Of a stretch of 60,429 nt of DNA, positions 34,968 through 44,083 are shown in pieces; within the stretch, counting starts at the first letter, position 1; every line of letters starts with the position of its first letter. The stretch lies in NCBI GenBank assembly GCA_021298085.1, contig JAJTDE010000051.1, positions 1 through 60,429 of the forward strand. Reading direction: 5' to 3'. Position numbers and translations under genes: made by a program. The notes under the pieces were generated by a model, which had not been told where the DNA came from, made no database searches, and saw only the letters and a list, made by a program, of their open reading frames with translations. Source of the stretch: Rubrivivax sp. (GTDB taxonomy: Bacteria; Pseudomonadota; Gammaproteobacteria; Burkholderiales; Burkholderiaceae_C).

Positions 34968-37757
34968 ATGCCTCCGCACCCCGCGCGTTCCCAACGGCTG
35001 TCCAGCCCAAGCTGCGGACTGACCGCGGCCGAGGCGCGCCGTCGCCTGGCGCGGGATGGCCCCAACACCCTGCGCGTCAAGCGCAGCACCCCTGCTTGGC
35101 GCCGCGCGCTGCGGCAGCTGCAGGACCCGCTGGTCATCCTGCTGCTGGCCGCCGCCGCCGTGGCACTGGCGGCCTGGCTGGTGGAAGGCCGCCAGGGTTG
35201 GCCGGTGGATGCGCTGGTCATCGCGGCCGTGGTGCTGCTCAATGCGGTGCTGGGCGGGCTTCAGGAAGCCAAGGCCCGCGACGCGGTGAAGGCCCTGGCG
35301 CGCCTGTCCCAGGCCATGTCCAGCGTGCGCCGAGGCGGCAGGCTGCTGCGCATTCCCAGCGCTGAACTGGTGGTGGGTGACTTGCTGGTGCTGTCGGAAG
35401 GTGACGCCGTGGGCGCCGATGCCCGCCTGGTGAAGGCCGTTGGCCTGCGGCTGCTGGAAGCGTCGCTGACCGGAGAGAGCGAATCGGTGCTGAAGGACGC
35501 GAAGCCACTGACCGCGCCCGCCGCCCTGGGTGACCGGCTGGACACCGTGTTCCAGGGCACCTCGGTGGCCCAGGGCAGTGGCATGGCGGTGGTCACGGCC
35601 GTGGGCATGCAGACGGAGATGGGTGCCATCGCCACCCTGCTGGACGAGACGGCGGCCGCGCCCACACCCCTGCAGGCCGAGATGGCCCGCACCGGGCGCC
35701 TGCTGGGTCTGGCCGCCGTGGTGATCGCCGGGGTGGTGGTGGGCACGATCCTGGCCACGGGCCCTGTGCGCGCGGCGGGCGATCTTGTCCACGTGCTGCT
35801 GCTGGGCGTGTCGCTGGCGGTGGCCGCGGTGCCGGAGGGCCTGCCGGCCATCCTGTCGGTGGTGCTGGCCCTTGGCGTGCAGCGCCTGGCGCGGCGCCAC
35901 GCCATCGTCAAGCAGCTGGCCTCAGTGGAGACACTGGGCTCGGCGTCGGTCATCGCCACCGACAAGACGGGCACCCTGACCCGCGCCGAGATGACCATCG
36001 TGCGCGTGGTCACGGCCTCGGGCACGAGTGAGGTGACGGGTGTGGGCTATGGGCCCCGAGGCCAGGTGCAGCGGGCCGGGGTGGCCCTCGTGTCGGGTGA
36101 GGCGCTGGCCGAGGTGCAGGCCGTCCTCAGCGGCGGCAGCCTGGCCGGCAACGCCACCTGGCAGCAGGCCGCCAGCGGTGCCTGGCAGATCCAGGGCGAC
36201 CCGACCGAGGCCGCCTTCCTGGTGGCCGAGCACAAGCTGGGTGCCACCGAAGGGCGCAAGGCGCGCTTCACCCGCCTGGCTGAACTGCCGTTCACGTCTG
36301 ACCGCAAGATGATGTCCACCCTCGAGGCCGACCACGCCCATGGCGACTCACCCGTGGTGGTCACCAAGGGCGCGCCCGGGGAGGTGTTGGCGCGCTGCAC
36401 CCACCAGCGCGTGGGCCACGCCACGGTGGTGCTCGACGCGACGATGCGCCAGCGCATCCTGGCCGAGGTGGCGGCCTTGGCCGATGACGCGCTGCGCACT
36501 CTGGCGGTGGCCTACCGTGCGCTGGACGCTGGCGAGCAGCCCGCCGCGCACCCCGCGCTGGAGCAGCGCCTGGTCTATGCCGGTACGGTGGGCATCATCG
36601 ACCCGCCGCGTGCCGAGGTGGCCCAGGCCATCCGCCAGGCGCAGGCCGCCGGCCTGCGGGTGATCATGATCACGGGCGACCACCCGCGCACGGCGCGGCG
36701 CATCGCAGCAGACCTCGGCATGCTTCCGGGGGGTGTCGGAGCGCCAGCGGGTGTGTTGACCGGCCTTGAGCTCGACGCCCTGGCCAGGCAGGGCGATGCG
36801 GCGCTGGCAGACGCCGTGGCCCAGACCACCGTATTTGCCCGTGTCGCCCCGAGCCACAAGCTGCGCATCGTGCAGGCGCTGCAGTCGCGCGGCGAGGTGG
36901 TGGCCATGACGGGTGATGGTGTCAACGATGCCCCCGCGCTGAAGGCCGCGGACATCGGTGTGGCCATGGGCGTGACCGGCACGGAGGTGTCCAAGCAGGC
37001 GGCACGGATGATCCTGGCCGATGACAACTTCGGCACCCTCGTCGCCGCGGTTCGGGAAGGCCGGGGTGTGCTCGACAACATCCGCAAGTTCTTGCGCTAC
37101 CTGCTGTCGTCAAACCTGGGCGAGGTGTTGACCGTCTTCCTGGGGGTGGTGGGGGCCGGCGTCATCGGGCTGACGGCGGCGGGCGCGGGCGAGGCCCTGG
37201 TGCTGCCGCTGCTGGCCACGCAGATCCTGTGGATCAACCTCATCACCGATGCCGGCCCGGCACTGGCCATGGGCATGGACCCGATTGCCAGGCACACCAT
37301 GGCCCGCCCGCCGCGGCGGCGTGATGCCCGCATGATCGACGCGCCCATGTGGGCCGGCATTGCAGCCACCGGCAGCGTGATGGCGCTGCTGGCCCTGCTG
37401 ACGCTGGACGCCTTCTTGCCGGGTGGGCTGATCGAAGGCCAGCACAGCCTGACGCAGGCCCGCACGGCAGCCTTCACCGTGCTGGTGCTGGCCCAACTCT
37501 TCAATTGCTTCAACGCCCGCTCAGAGACACGCAGCGCATGGCATGGCCTGTTTGCCAACCACTGGTTGTGGGCCGCGGTGTTGCTGTCGGCTGGTCTGCA
37601 GGTGGCCGTGGTGCACGTGCCTTTCCTGAATGAGGCGTTCGGCACAGCACCGCTGACACTGTTGCAGTGGGGCGTGTGCGTGGCCATGGCCAGTGGTGTG
37701 CTGTGGTTCAGCGAGTGTCGCAAGTGGGTGATCAGGGTGTGGTCAAAGGAGCGGTGA
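34968..37757 (+). CDS. P2-type (Ca2+-ATPase-like) cation-transporting ATPase
   Basis: Inner-membrane cation pump of 929 residues. N-terminal segment with DGPNTLRV, M1-M2 (about 52-95), actuator with LTGES (Glu170), M3-M4 with the canonical VPEGLP (289-293), phosphorylation Asp332 in ATDKTGTL, the hinge TGDGVND, M5 segment NLGEV and M6 ILWINLITDAGPALAMG. The M4-M6 residues match SERCA/PMCA-type pumps better than the PEEYP ATPase at 21054, so Ca2+ or Mn2+ efflux is plausible. ATG 34968 gives the family-like N-terminus. It is divergent from the GH9 gene. The 3' side leads into a DUF1269-like remnant. Confidence 0.92.
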   Translation: MPPHPARSQRLSSPSCGLTAAEARRRLARDGPNTLRVKRSTPAWRRALRQLQDPLVILLLAAAAVALAAWLVEGRQGWPVDALVIAAVVLLNAVLGGLQEAKARDAVKALARLSQAMSSVRRGGRLLRIPSAELVVGDLLVLSEGDAVGADARLVKAVGLRLLEASLTGESESVLKDAKPLTAPAALGDRLDTVFQGTSVAQGSGMAVVTAVGMQTEMGAIATLLDETAAAPTPLQAEMARTGRLLGLAAVVIAGVVVGTILATGPVRAAGDLVHVLLLGVSLAVAAVPEGLPAILSVVLALGVQRLARRHAIVKQLASVETLGSASVIATDKTGTLTRAEMTIVRVVTASGTSEVTGVGYGPRGQVQRAGVALVSGEALAEVQAVLSGGSLAGNATWQQAASGAWQIQGDPTEAAFLVAEHKLGATEGRKARFTRLAELPFTSDRKMMSTLEADHAHGDSPVVVTKGAPGEVLARCTHQRVGHATVVLDATMRQRILAEVAALADDALRTLAVAYRALDAGEQPAAHPALEQRLVYAGTVGIIDPPRAEVAQAIRQAQAAGLRVIMITGDHPRTARRIAADLGMLPGGVGAPAGVLTGLELDALARQGDAALADAVAQTTVFARVAPSHKLRIVQALQSRGEVVAMTGDGVNDAPALKAADIGVAMGVTGTEVSKQAARMILADDNFGTLVAAVREGRGVLDNIRKFLRYLLSSNLGEVLTVFLGVVGAGVIGLTAAGAGEALVLPLLATQILWINLITDAGPALAMGMDPIARHTMARPPRRRDARMIDAPMWAGIAATGSVMALLALLTLDAFLPGGLIEGQHSLTQARTAAFTVLVLAQLFNCFNARSETRSAWHGLFANHWLWAAVLLSAGLQVAVVHVPFLNEAFGTAPLTLLQWGVCVAMASGVLWFSECRKWVIRVWSKER

Positions 37758-37867
37758 GCTCGCAGGACGGCGGCAGTCGTTCGGCAGCCACCCCGCGTGC
37801 GCTGTCGAACAGATGCGAAGCCCGCTTCCCGGTACAACCCGCTTGAACGCCATGGAAGAACGCCATT

Positions 37868-38197
37868 GAACAGAGCTACTGGGCGGCGGGTGTGGGCCTG
37901 GACTTCATCGACGAAGCCACCCGGCACCTGATGCCTGGCAAGGCGGCGCTGGTGGCCGAGCTCGACGAGGAATGGGTGATCCCGGTGGACACCGCGCTGG
38001 AAGCGGCGGGTGGCCAGGTGTTCAGGCGTTCCCGCCTGGCGGCGGCTGAAGCGCAGTTTGACCACGACAGCCAGGCCCAGGGAGAGGCCAAGACCCGTGT
38101 GGAAGAACGCATGCAGCGCGTCAAGGACGCCCACCACGCGCGCGGCGCCAAGTTGTCCCAGGCCTGGAGCCTGACCAAGGAAGCGTTGGCGATGTGA
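37868..38197 (+). pseudogene. 5'-truncated DUF1269-like coiled-coil protein
   Basis: The open frame contains GLDFIDEATRHLMPGKAALV, VAELDEEWVIPVDTALEAAGG and VFRRSRL, followed by a charged coiled coil (about 55-95). This is the C-terminal half of DUF1269-like proteins, which normally carry an N-terminal glycine-rich membrane segment that is absent here. No in-frame ATG precedes the conserved part: a stop lies at 37844-37846 and the first usable start is GTG 37892, inside the conserved block. It could be a truncated gene or a remnant. It lies 110 bases after the P-type ATPase and 59 before the OmpA lipoprotein. Confidence 0.5.
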
Positions 38198-38256
38198 TGA
38201 AAGACCGAATGACACCCCTCGCGCCGGCAGCGGCGCCACCCCTGGAAGGACACCCC

Positions 38257-38913
38257 ATGAGACACCCTGCAACCCGAACCCTGGCCTGCATGGCCACGGC
38301 GGCCGCCCTGGCCACCGCCGGCTGCGCCGACATGAGTGAACGCCAGCGCGGCACCGCACAAGGCGCTGCTGTGGGCGCCGTGGCCGGCGCCCTGCTGGGT
38401 GCCGCCACTGGCGGCAAGGCCGGCACGGGTGCCGTGGTGGGCGGCGCCCTGGGCGCGGTGGCGGGCAACCTGTGGTCCAAGCGGCAGGAAGACCGCCGCG
38501 TGGCCCTGGAGCAGGCCACCCGTGGCACTGGCGTGGAGGTCAGCCGCACGGCCGACAACCAGCTCAAGCTGAACATCCCCGCCGATGTCTCGTTTGACAG
38601 CGACAGCGCGGCCATCCGGCCGGGCATGCGCAGCGTGTTGGACCCCTTTGCTGCGGAGCTTCGGGGCGATGCCGGCGCGCGGGTGCGCATCGTCGGGCAC
38701 ACCGACAGCACCGGCACCACGGCCCTGAACGAGCCGCTGTCCATGGCACGGGCCAACAGCGTGCGCGACTACCTGATGTCGCGCGGTGTGCCCGGCAGCC
38801 AGCTGCAGGCCATGGGCCGGGGTGAGCGCGAGCCACTGGCCGACAACGGCAGCGAAGCTGGCCGTGCGCAGAACCGGCGCGTGGAGATCTTCCTGAGAGA
38901 ACCCGGCGCCTGA
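38257..38913 (+). CDS. OmpA-family lipoprotein with glycine-zipper domain
   Basis: Outer-membrane lipoprotein of 218 residues. Lipobox ATAGC (about 18-22), then a glycine-zipper segment (QGAAVGAVAGALLGAATGG, about 35-70) that can insert into a membrane, and a C-terminal OmpA peptidoglycan-binding domain (about 100-215). Family signatures include DVSFDSDSAAIRPG, VRIVGHTDSTG and LSMARANSVRDYL, with NRRVEI at the end. It anchors the outer membrane to the cell wall. ATG 38257 follows GGAAGGA by six bases. It converges with the beta-lactamase-fold lipoprotein gene, only ten bases apart. Confidence 0.95.
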   Translation: MRHPATRTLACMATAAALATAGCADMSERQRGTAQGAAVGAVAGALLGAATGGKAGTGAVVGGALGAVAGNLWSKRQEDRRVALEQATRGTGVEVSRTADNQLKLNIPADVSFDSDSAAIRPGMRSVLDPFAAELRGDAGARVRIVGHTDSTGTTALNEPLSMARANSVRDYLMSRGVPGSQLQAMGRGEREPLADNGSEAGRAQNRRVEIFLREPGA

Positions 38914-38923
38914 AGGCGGCCTG

Positions 38924-40168
38924 CTACGGGTTCAGCCGCGCCAGCTCACCCAGCCACGCGGGCCAGAACAGGCCGCCCCGTTCACGCCCCAGGCGGACGA
39001 TGACCGTCTGCGTACCGGGAGCGATGTAGATGTACTGCCCGCGCAAGCCCTCGGCATAGACGTCGTCACCGGGCTCAGCCTGGGTGGCGCTGGGCCAGGC
39101 CGAGGCGCCGGGTTGACGCGCCGCCGCGGCCTGCCCCGCGGCAGTCTGTGCGGGTGACAGCGCACGGCGCCACTGCCAGGCATAGAAGGCCTGAAAGCGG
39201 CTGGCCGGGCGTTCGATGTTGCGCTGGGCCGCGGCATCCACGCCGGGCCGCTGCTGCACCGCCGTGCTCTGGCGCAGCCAATCGGCGCTCACCAGTGGCG
39301 CACCGCTGGCGGCTCGCCCGCCATTCAGCACCGCCTGGCCCAGGCGCAGGTAATCCACCGCGCGGGCGTTCAGGCAGCAGAAGGCCCGTGCCACGCCGCC
39401 GGCGGCGCTGTCCAGGCTCCAGCTGGCGTCGAACTCCGCGCCCATGGGCTGCCATAGCCGCTGCTGCAGGTAGTTGGCCAAGGGCATGCCCACCGCGCGC
39501 TCCAGCGCCATGGCCAGCAGCTGCGTGTCGCCACTTTGGTAGGAATAGGCTTGGTCAGGTGCGGTCCTGATGCGCAGGCGGGCCACTTGCGCCTTCATGT
39601 CAGGCCCGAGGTAGAACGTCGCGGCCTGGGACCACGGCACCGTGTAGGCCTCGTCAAAGTCAATGCCACTGCGCATGGCCAGCAGGTGCCGCAGCGTGAT
39701 CTGCCCAAAGCGTGTGTCCTGCGCCTGCAGTTCCGGCAGGTAGCGGGTGACAGGGTCGTCCACGTGGTGGATGCGGCCATCGGCCACCGCCACCCCCACC
39801 AGCAGCGACACCACCGACTTGGCCACCGAGAACGAGGTGCCCAGGGTGTCGCGGCTGAAGCCGTTGAAATACTGCTCGTGCACCAGCTCGCCGCGCCGCA
39901 GCACCAGCAGCGCCACCGTGTCGCGGGCCGCCAGCTGCTCCGCGGCGGCGTCAGGCGTCAGGCCGCCTGGCCAGCGCAGGGCCACGGGCTGCGCGGGCGA
40001 AGGCAAGGGGGAGGGCACCGCCGCGCGCGTGATCGGCGCGTTGACGAAGTGCCGGTGGTCGGTGATCTCGGCCTTGCCCTGAACGACCATCCACAGCGGC
40101 AGGCTGCTGCAGGCGGAGAGGGTGAGGGTGAGCAGCAGCAGGGCAGACAGGCGGGTGGGGCGGCGCAT
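38924..40168 (-). CDS. Serine hydrolase of the beta-lactamase/PBP fold (lipoprotein)
   Basis: Exported lipoprotein (lipobox LSAC, Cys20) of 414 residues with a class C beta-lactamase-like domain. The nucleophile motif SxxK is in TSFSVAKS (Ser114, Lys117). The second motif (normally YxN) is probably YSYQSGD (about 208-214). Likely activities are esterase, D-aminopeptidase or peptidase rather than beta-lactam hydrolysis. A short linker (about 45-65) precedes the domain. It lies 14 bases from the DsbA-fold isomerase gene upstream, in the same direction, suggesting co-transcription, though the two have no obvious shared pathway. Confidence 0.9.
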   Translation of the reverse strand: MRRPTRLSALLLLTLTLSACSSLPLWMVVQGKAEITDHRHFVNAPITRAAVPSPLPSPAQPVALRWPGGLTPDAAAEQLAARDTVALLVLRRGELVHEQYFNGFSRDTLGTSFSVAKSVVSLLVGVAVADGRIHHVDDPVTRYLPELQAQDTRFGQITLRHLLAMRSGIDFDEAYTVPWSQAATFYLGPDMKAQVARLRIRTAPDQAYSYQSGDTQLLAMALERAVGMPLANYLQQRLWQPMGAEFDASWSLDSAAGGVARAFCCLNARAVDYLRLGQAVLNGGRAASGAPLVSADWLRQSTAVQQRPGVDAAAQRNIERPASRFQAFYAWQWRRALSPAQTAAGQAAAARQPGASAWPSATQAEPGDDVYAEGLRGQYIYIAPGTQTVIVRLGRERGGLFWPAWLGELARLNP

Positions 40169-40182
40169 GGGTGTTCCAGCGT

Positions 40183-40791
40183 TCAGACGCTTTCCCGCGT
40201 TGCAAGGGCCCAGTCCAAGGCATCGTCCATGCGGTCATGGCCCCAGAAGATCTCGTTACCGACGGCAAACGTGGGGACGCCAAAGATGCCCAGTGACCGG
40301 GCCACGTCGGTCTCGGCGTCAAAGGCCGCCTTGGCGTCGTCGCTGTTGGCGCGCGCGATGAGTGCGGCTGCGTCGTGTCCGAGCTCGGTCAGCAGGGCAT
40401 GCGCGACGTCGGTTTGCCCGAAGTCCTGGTGGTCGATGAACCAGGCGCGGTAGGCGGCGCGGGTGAACTCGGGCGCCCAGCCCTCTTGCCCAGCAATGAC
40501 GCCGAGCCGATTGGCAAGACCCGATCGGTCCACGGGGTAGGGCGGAATGCCGTTCCACGCCAACCCGAAGCGTTCGGCCCGGCGCTCGATGTCCCGCCAC
40601 ATGTAGGCCACCTTCGCCGCCTTGTCCTTGGGGAAGGGAATGTTGGTCTGCTCCACAAAGAGCTTGCGCACATTGAACGGGCGCCAATTCACCGTCACTG
40701 CCGCCTGCCGCGCGGCATCTTCCAGGCGCATGACGGCCAGGTAGCTGTAGGTGCTGCCAAAATTGAAGAAGAAGTCCACGTGGGCTGTCAT
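40183..40791 (-). CDS. 2-hydroxychromene-2-carboxylate isomerase-like (DsbA/GST-kappa fold) protein
   Basis: Cytoplasmic thioredoxin-fold protein of 202 residues. The start VDFFFNFGSTYSYLAVMRLE with the active-site Ser of FGSTYSY is typical of HCCA isomerases, glutathione-dependent enzymes of naphthalene-type aromatic breakdown. Later motifs LGIFGVPTF (cis-Pro, about 168-176) and EIFWGHDRMDD close the family pattern. No aromatic-degradation genes are nearby, so the true substrate is open and it may be a general GST-kappa-type isomerase. ATG 40791 is a clear start. It is upstream of the beta-lactamase-fold gene, probably in one transcript. Confidence 0.92.
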   Translation of the reverse strand: MTAHVDFFFNFGSTYSYLAVMRLEDAARQAAVTVNWRPFNVRKLFVEQTNIPFPKDKAAKVAYMWRDIERRAERFGLAWNGIPPYPVDRSGLANRLGVIAGQEGWAPEFTRAAYRAWFIDHQDFGQTDVAHALLTELGHDAAALIARANSDDAKAAFDAETDVARSLGIFGVPTFAVGNEIFWGHDRMDDALDWALATRESV

Positions 40792-41023
40792 GAAAGCCTC
40801 TCAGCAATCAACGGTGGGAATGGGCGGCGCCCATGCACGTTCCTTGGACGACCGGATCATGGCGGCAAGCTTGAGAGGATTGGCCATGGCCATGGCAATG
40901 TACAGTGGGGCGCGCGGACAGCCAACCGGCGCCGAAGCCCGGTTGGTGGTGCAAGCCTGGGCCCGGCATCCACGCCTTTCCCGAGCCCGATGTCTCAGGC
41001 GCAGAAACTTGCAGGGAGCTTGA

Positions 41024-41140
41024 ATGAAGCCGTTCCGAGCCATGCGGTTGGTCGTCTGCAGTACCTTGCCTGTGGCCACCTCCGCGCGGTCGCTGGCGCC
41101 GCCACCCGCACCGGCAGCCAGCGAGCCTGCCCGCCCATGA
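41024..41140 (+). CDS. Short leader ORF (38 aa) coupled to the Gly/Cys-tailed protein
   Basis: ATG 41024 is preceded by AGGGAG at a five-base spacing, a good ribosome site. The 38-residue product (MKPFRAMRLVVCSTLPVATS, then Pro/Ala-rich) has a weakly hydrophobic start. Its TGA overlaps the ATG of the next gene (ATGA, 41137-41140), so it could act as a translational leader. Coding status is uncertain: the composition is low-complexity and no homology is recognised. Nothing else is visible in the rest of the 40792-41136 gap. Confidence 0.35.
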   Translation: MKPFRAMRLVVCSTLPVATSARSLAPPPAPAASEPARP

Positions 41141-41772
41141 TGCTGGCCCTCGCGCTTCTGTTGCTGGTGGTGTCGGCCCTGGCGGCCTTTGCCATGTCGG
41201 AACACCGCAAACGCCGTGAACTCGAGCGTGAACGCAGCATCCGCGCCTATGTATTCCCGACGGCTGTGCTGGAGCAGCTGGTGGTGGCCTACCCCCACCT
41301 CGGCCCCAAGGATTACCACCTGGCGGCGCGCGCGCTGCGCCAGTTTTTCCTGGTGCACCTGCGCGCCGGATCCGGCCTGGTGACCATGCCGTCCAAGGCG
41401 GCCGATACGCTGTGGCACGCCTTCATCCTGGACACGCAGGCCTACTCGGATTTCTGCCAGGAAGCCTTCGGCGCCTACTTTCACCACATCCCGCCCCAGG
41501 CGATGGGCAACCGCGACGACAACGGCCAGGCCACCTGGCGCACCTGGCGGTTGGCCTGCCTGGAAGAGAACATCAACCCCGACAACGCCACGCGGTTGCC
41601 GCTGCTCTTTGCGCTGGACGCCAAGCTGGGCATTCCGGGCGCGGTGGAGCATGATCCAGGGTCGTTCAAGCGCCCTGAGTCAGCGTCGGGCAGCTGTGGC
41701 GGTGGCGGTTCGAGTGGCCGCGACAGCGACGGAGACGGCGGGGGTGACGGCGGCGGCTGTGGCGGTGATTGA
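41137..41772 (+). CDS. Glycine-rich-domain (DUF1399-like) protein with Gly/Cys tail
   Basis: Product of 211 residues with an N-terminal membrane helix (MLALALLLLVVSALAAFAM), a charged linker and a globular part (about 30-165). The segment SKAADTLWHAFILDTQAYSD with FCQEAFGAYFHHIP is typical of glycine-rich-domain (GRDP/DUF1399-like) proteins, whose function is unknown. The C-terminus is a low-complexity Gly/Ser/Asp tail with cysteines (SCGGGGSSG, then GGGCGGD), reminiscent of the tails of TIGR04222-type membrane proteins. ATG 41137 overlaps the stop of a 38-codon leader ORF; ATG 41140 is a possible alternative. A VOC-family remnant follows 21 bases later. Confidence 0.7.
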   Translation: MMLALALLLLVVSALAAFAMSEHRKRRELERERSIRAYVFPTAVLEQLVVAYPHLGPKDYHLAARALRQFFLVHLRAGSGLVTMPSKAADTLWHAFILDTQAYSDFCQEAFGAYFHHIPPQAMGNRDDNGQATWRTWRLACLEENINPDNATRLPLLFALDAKLGIPGAVEHDPGSFKRPESASGSCGGGGSSGRDSDGDGGGDGGGCGGD

Positions 41773-41793
41773 TCAACGCGTCCAGGCGCACTC

Positions 41794-42053
41794 ATGAAAC
41801 GCGTGACAGGCATCGGCGGCATCTTCTTCACCGCCAAGGACCCGAAGGCGCTCTGCGCGTGGCGTCAACGTCACCTGGGCATTGATGTGCAGAGCTGAGG
41901 CGGCGCGGCCTTCACCTGGGCCGACGCGACAAAGGCTGCCACGTGCTGGACAAGACCGACGATTCCGAATACGGCAAGTTCGGGTGGGTGATGGACCCTG
42001 AAGGGAACACGGTCGAGCTCTGGCAGCCGCCGGCGGGAAAGCAGCCAAGTCCC
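41794..42053 (+). pseudogene. VOC/glyoxalase-family remnant (nonsense + internal deletion)
   Basis: The N-terminus is clear from ATG 41794 (VTGIGGIFFTAKDPKALCAW, HLGIDVQS), then TGA at 41896-41898 replaces what is a Trp codon in relatives, followed in the same frame by GGAAFTWAD. The C-terminal block VLDKTDDSEYGKFGWVMDPE with EGNTVELWQPPAG is in another frame. About 40-50 middle residues, including metal-binding and central strands, are gone. The original stop is also lost, since the frame runs on. Non-functional. Confidence 0.85.
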
Positions 42054-42141
42054 ACCCGAGTGACAGCCCATCCGCGTCGCGCGTCAGCGCAGCTGCAGTA
42101 CATTGACCACCCACCGGACACCTTCACGGAGCAGGCCTGCC

Positions 42142-42378
42142 ATGTCCACCACCAAAGCTCCCGCCTTGCTGCTGGGCATCGGTTCCGGCATGGCCGTGAC
42201 GGCCGCGGTCATCGGGCTGATGCGGGTGCTGGTGGCGGTTGCCGCGGACATGCGGGCGGATGCCACGGCCTTGCTGACCCAGCACCCCCTTTACCGCTCG
42301 GCCAAGGACCTGATCCTCACCAGCCTGCTGGCGGCGGTGCCGCTGGGCGCCCTCTGGCTGCTCCACCGCCGGCGCTGA
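42142..42378 (+). CDS. Small two-helix membrane protein, function unknown
   Basis: Product of 78 residues with two predicted helices: ALLLGIGSGMAVTAAVIGLM (about 8-27) and LILTSLLAAVPLGALWLL (about 57-75), and a basic end HRRR. The loop between (about 35-53) is probably periplasmic. GGAG lies about 11 bases before ATG 42142. It stands between the VOC remnant and the GFA protein; 44 bases separate it from the latter. No family is recognised; codon use fits a real gene. Confidence 0.55.
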   Translation: MSTTKAPALLLGIGSGMAVTAAVIGLMRVLVAVAADMRADATALLTQHPLYRSAKDLILTSLLAAVPLGALWLLHRRR

Positions 42379-42422
42379 CAGCCGCAGCGGCGCATTCCGT
42401 CACCCCCCACCGCGAGGTCATC

Positions 42423-42860
42423 ATGCAGATCACCGGCCAGTGCCACTGCGGCGCCATCTCCTTCACGGCGCTGGTGGACCCTTCGCGGGTCATCGTCTGC
42501 CACTGTGCCGATTGCCAGGTGTTTTCAGGCGCACCCTTCCGTGCGGTGCTGCCCGTTCCGGCAGAGCAGGTGCAGTTGACGGGAACCCCCACGCACTATG
42601 TGAAGGTGGCCGCCAGCGGCAACCGGCGTGTGCAGGCCTTCTGCCCAGCGTGTGGCACCCAGCTCTATGCATCGGAAGCTGACGGCCCACCCAAGCTGCT
42701 GAACCTGCGCCTGGGTTGTGTGGCCGAGCGCGAGCAGCTCACGCCGTCGGTGCAGATCTGGGGTGTCTCGGCCATGCCCTGGGCCGGCGCGCTGGAGGCG
42801 GTGCCGCTGCACCGGGAAGGCATGGCCAGCCCGCTGATGCAGCCTCACGCACCTGGCTGA
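42423..42860 (+). CDS. GFA (glutathione-dependent formaldehyde-activating enzyme-like) zinc protein
   Basis: Cytoplasmic zinc-binding protein of 145 residues with the GFA fold. The seven-cysteine pattern is visible: GQCHCGAI (Cys7, Cys9), VCHCADCQVFSGAPF (Cys26, Cys28, Cys31) and FCPACGTQL (Cys74, Cys77). GFA proteins are named after S-hydroxymethylglutathione synthase, but most members have unproven function. GAGG precedes ATG 42423. It converges with the SGNH hydrolase gene, with one base between stops. Confidence 0.93.
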   Translation: MQITGQCHCGAISFTALVDPSRVIVCHCADCQVFSGAPFRAVLPVPAEQVQLTGTPTHYVKVAASGNRRVQAFCPACGTQLYASEADGPPKLLNLRLGCVAEREQLTPSVQIWGVSAMPWAGALEAVPLHREGMASPLMQPHAPG

Positions 42861-42861
42861 T

Positions 42862-43797
42862 TCACTGGCCTGAACCCTCACGCGCCCGTTCGGCCTGCAG
42901 AAACGGCACGAGCAGGTCGCGCCAGACGCGGTAGCCTTCCCGGTTGGGGTGTAGCCCGTCGGTGTAGAGCTCCGGCCGTTGCTGGCCCTGGGCGTCCAGG
43001 AAGCCGGGCGTCAGGTCCAGCCAACGGGTGAAGCCCGCCCACTCGGGGCTGAGCGTCAGGGCCTTCAGGCGTTGGTTGACCACCTCCACCACCTCGCGGT
43101 TCTTCACCGGGTCGTTCGTGGGCAGCAGCGACTGCAGCACGATGCGCGCCCGCGGCTGCCGCTGGTGCGCCGCCACCAGCACCGCACGCACTCCGTCGAA
43201 CACACTGTCGGCCACGGGCGATTCAGCGGCCCAGGTGTTGTTGATGCCCAGCATCACCACCAGAAACTCGGGCCGCAGCCCGGGGGCGTCGAGGTGGCCC
43301 AGACCACCCTGGGCCCGTGGCTGCAGCCGGTGCAGCACATGCTCGGTGCGGTCACCCGAGATGCCGATGTTCAGCGCCAGGTTCTGCGACACACGGCCGG
43401 CAAAACTCTCGTCCCAGACTTGGCGGCCGTAGTACTGGCCGTCGACCCAGGGGTTGAGGTCAAAGAGCCAGAAATCGGTGATGGAGTCGCCGATGAAGAC
43501 CAGCCGTGTGGCGGCCATGCGCTGGCGGTTGATCAGGGCGCGGCTGATCTCCTGCTGGCGCTTTTGCCAGTGTTCGACCCGCGGCGCCGGGCGGGTGGAC
43601 ACAAAGCCAGTCGCTGTCGGTGCGGCCACGGCCGGTGGGGGTGTGGCGGCCAGGGCCAGCGCAGCGGCGAAGGCGAACGCGAACGCCCGTGCCCCTGCCA
43701 GGCCGAGCTGGCAGCCCCACCCGGCGGGCGGTGCGGCGTCAGGCCCCCGCCAAGCGGGCGCCCGGGGGTGGCCGCCCGTGTCTGTGATGTCCGCCAT
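42862..43797 (-). CDS. Secreted SGNH/GDSL hydrolase
   Basis: Exported hydrolase of 311 residues. The N-terminus has a long polar stretch (about 30 residues) before the hydrophobic signal core (LGLAGARAFAFAFAAALALA), which is unusual; a later start is possible. Catalytic blocks in order: FIGDSITDFW (Ser105), GISGDR (block II), GINNTW (block III) and DGLHPNREGY (Asp and His, near the C-terminus). This is the acyl-esterase/lipase SGNH fold, often acting on acetylated polysaccharides or lipids. GGGGAAGAAG lies before ATG 43797. It is divergent from the first amidase; the 286-base gap between them shows no gene. Confidence 0.9.
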   Translation of the reverse strand: MADITDTGGHPRAPAWRGPDAAPPAGWGCQLGLAGARAFAFAFAAALALAATPPPAVAAPTATGFVSTRPAPRVEHWQKRQQEISRALINRQRMAATRLVFIGDSITDFWLFDLNPWVDGQYYGRQVWDESFAGRVSQNLALNIGISGDRTEHVLHRLQPRAQGGLGHLDAPGLRPEFLVVMLGINNTWAAESPVADSVFDGVRAVLVAAHQRQPRARIVLQSLLPTNDPVKNREVVEVVNQRLKALTLSPEWAGFTRWLDLTPGFLDAQGQQRPELYTDGLHPNREGYRVWRDLLVPFLQAERAREGSGQ

Positions 43798-44083
43798 GCT
43801 CACTTCTTCCCCTTGATGCGGTTGAGCCTTGGCATCGTCGCCAAGCCAGCCAAGCCAAGCCCCGCCCGCAGCGGCGATGGCGGTTGAAACGGCTCGCATC
43901 ATCGCGCAACCTGATGCCCGTGCGGGCCCGTCCGTCCGCCCTGCCAGAACCCTGGCCAGGCGCCTCGCCAGCCAGATGCCCCGGCACAACCCTGAGGCTG
44001 TGGATGCGCAAACCTGATAGCGGCCTGCCCGAGCGGGTGCCATCATCCGACGCGCTCCGGGGGTCCCCGGTGCCCGCCACACG

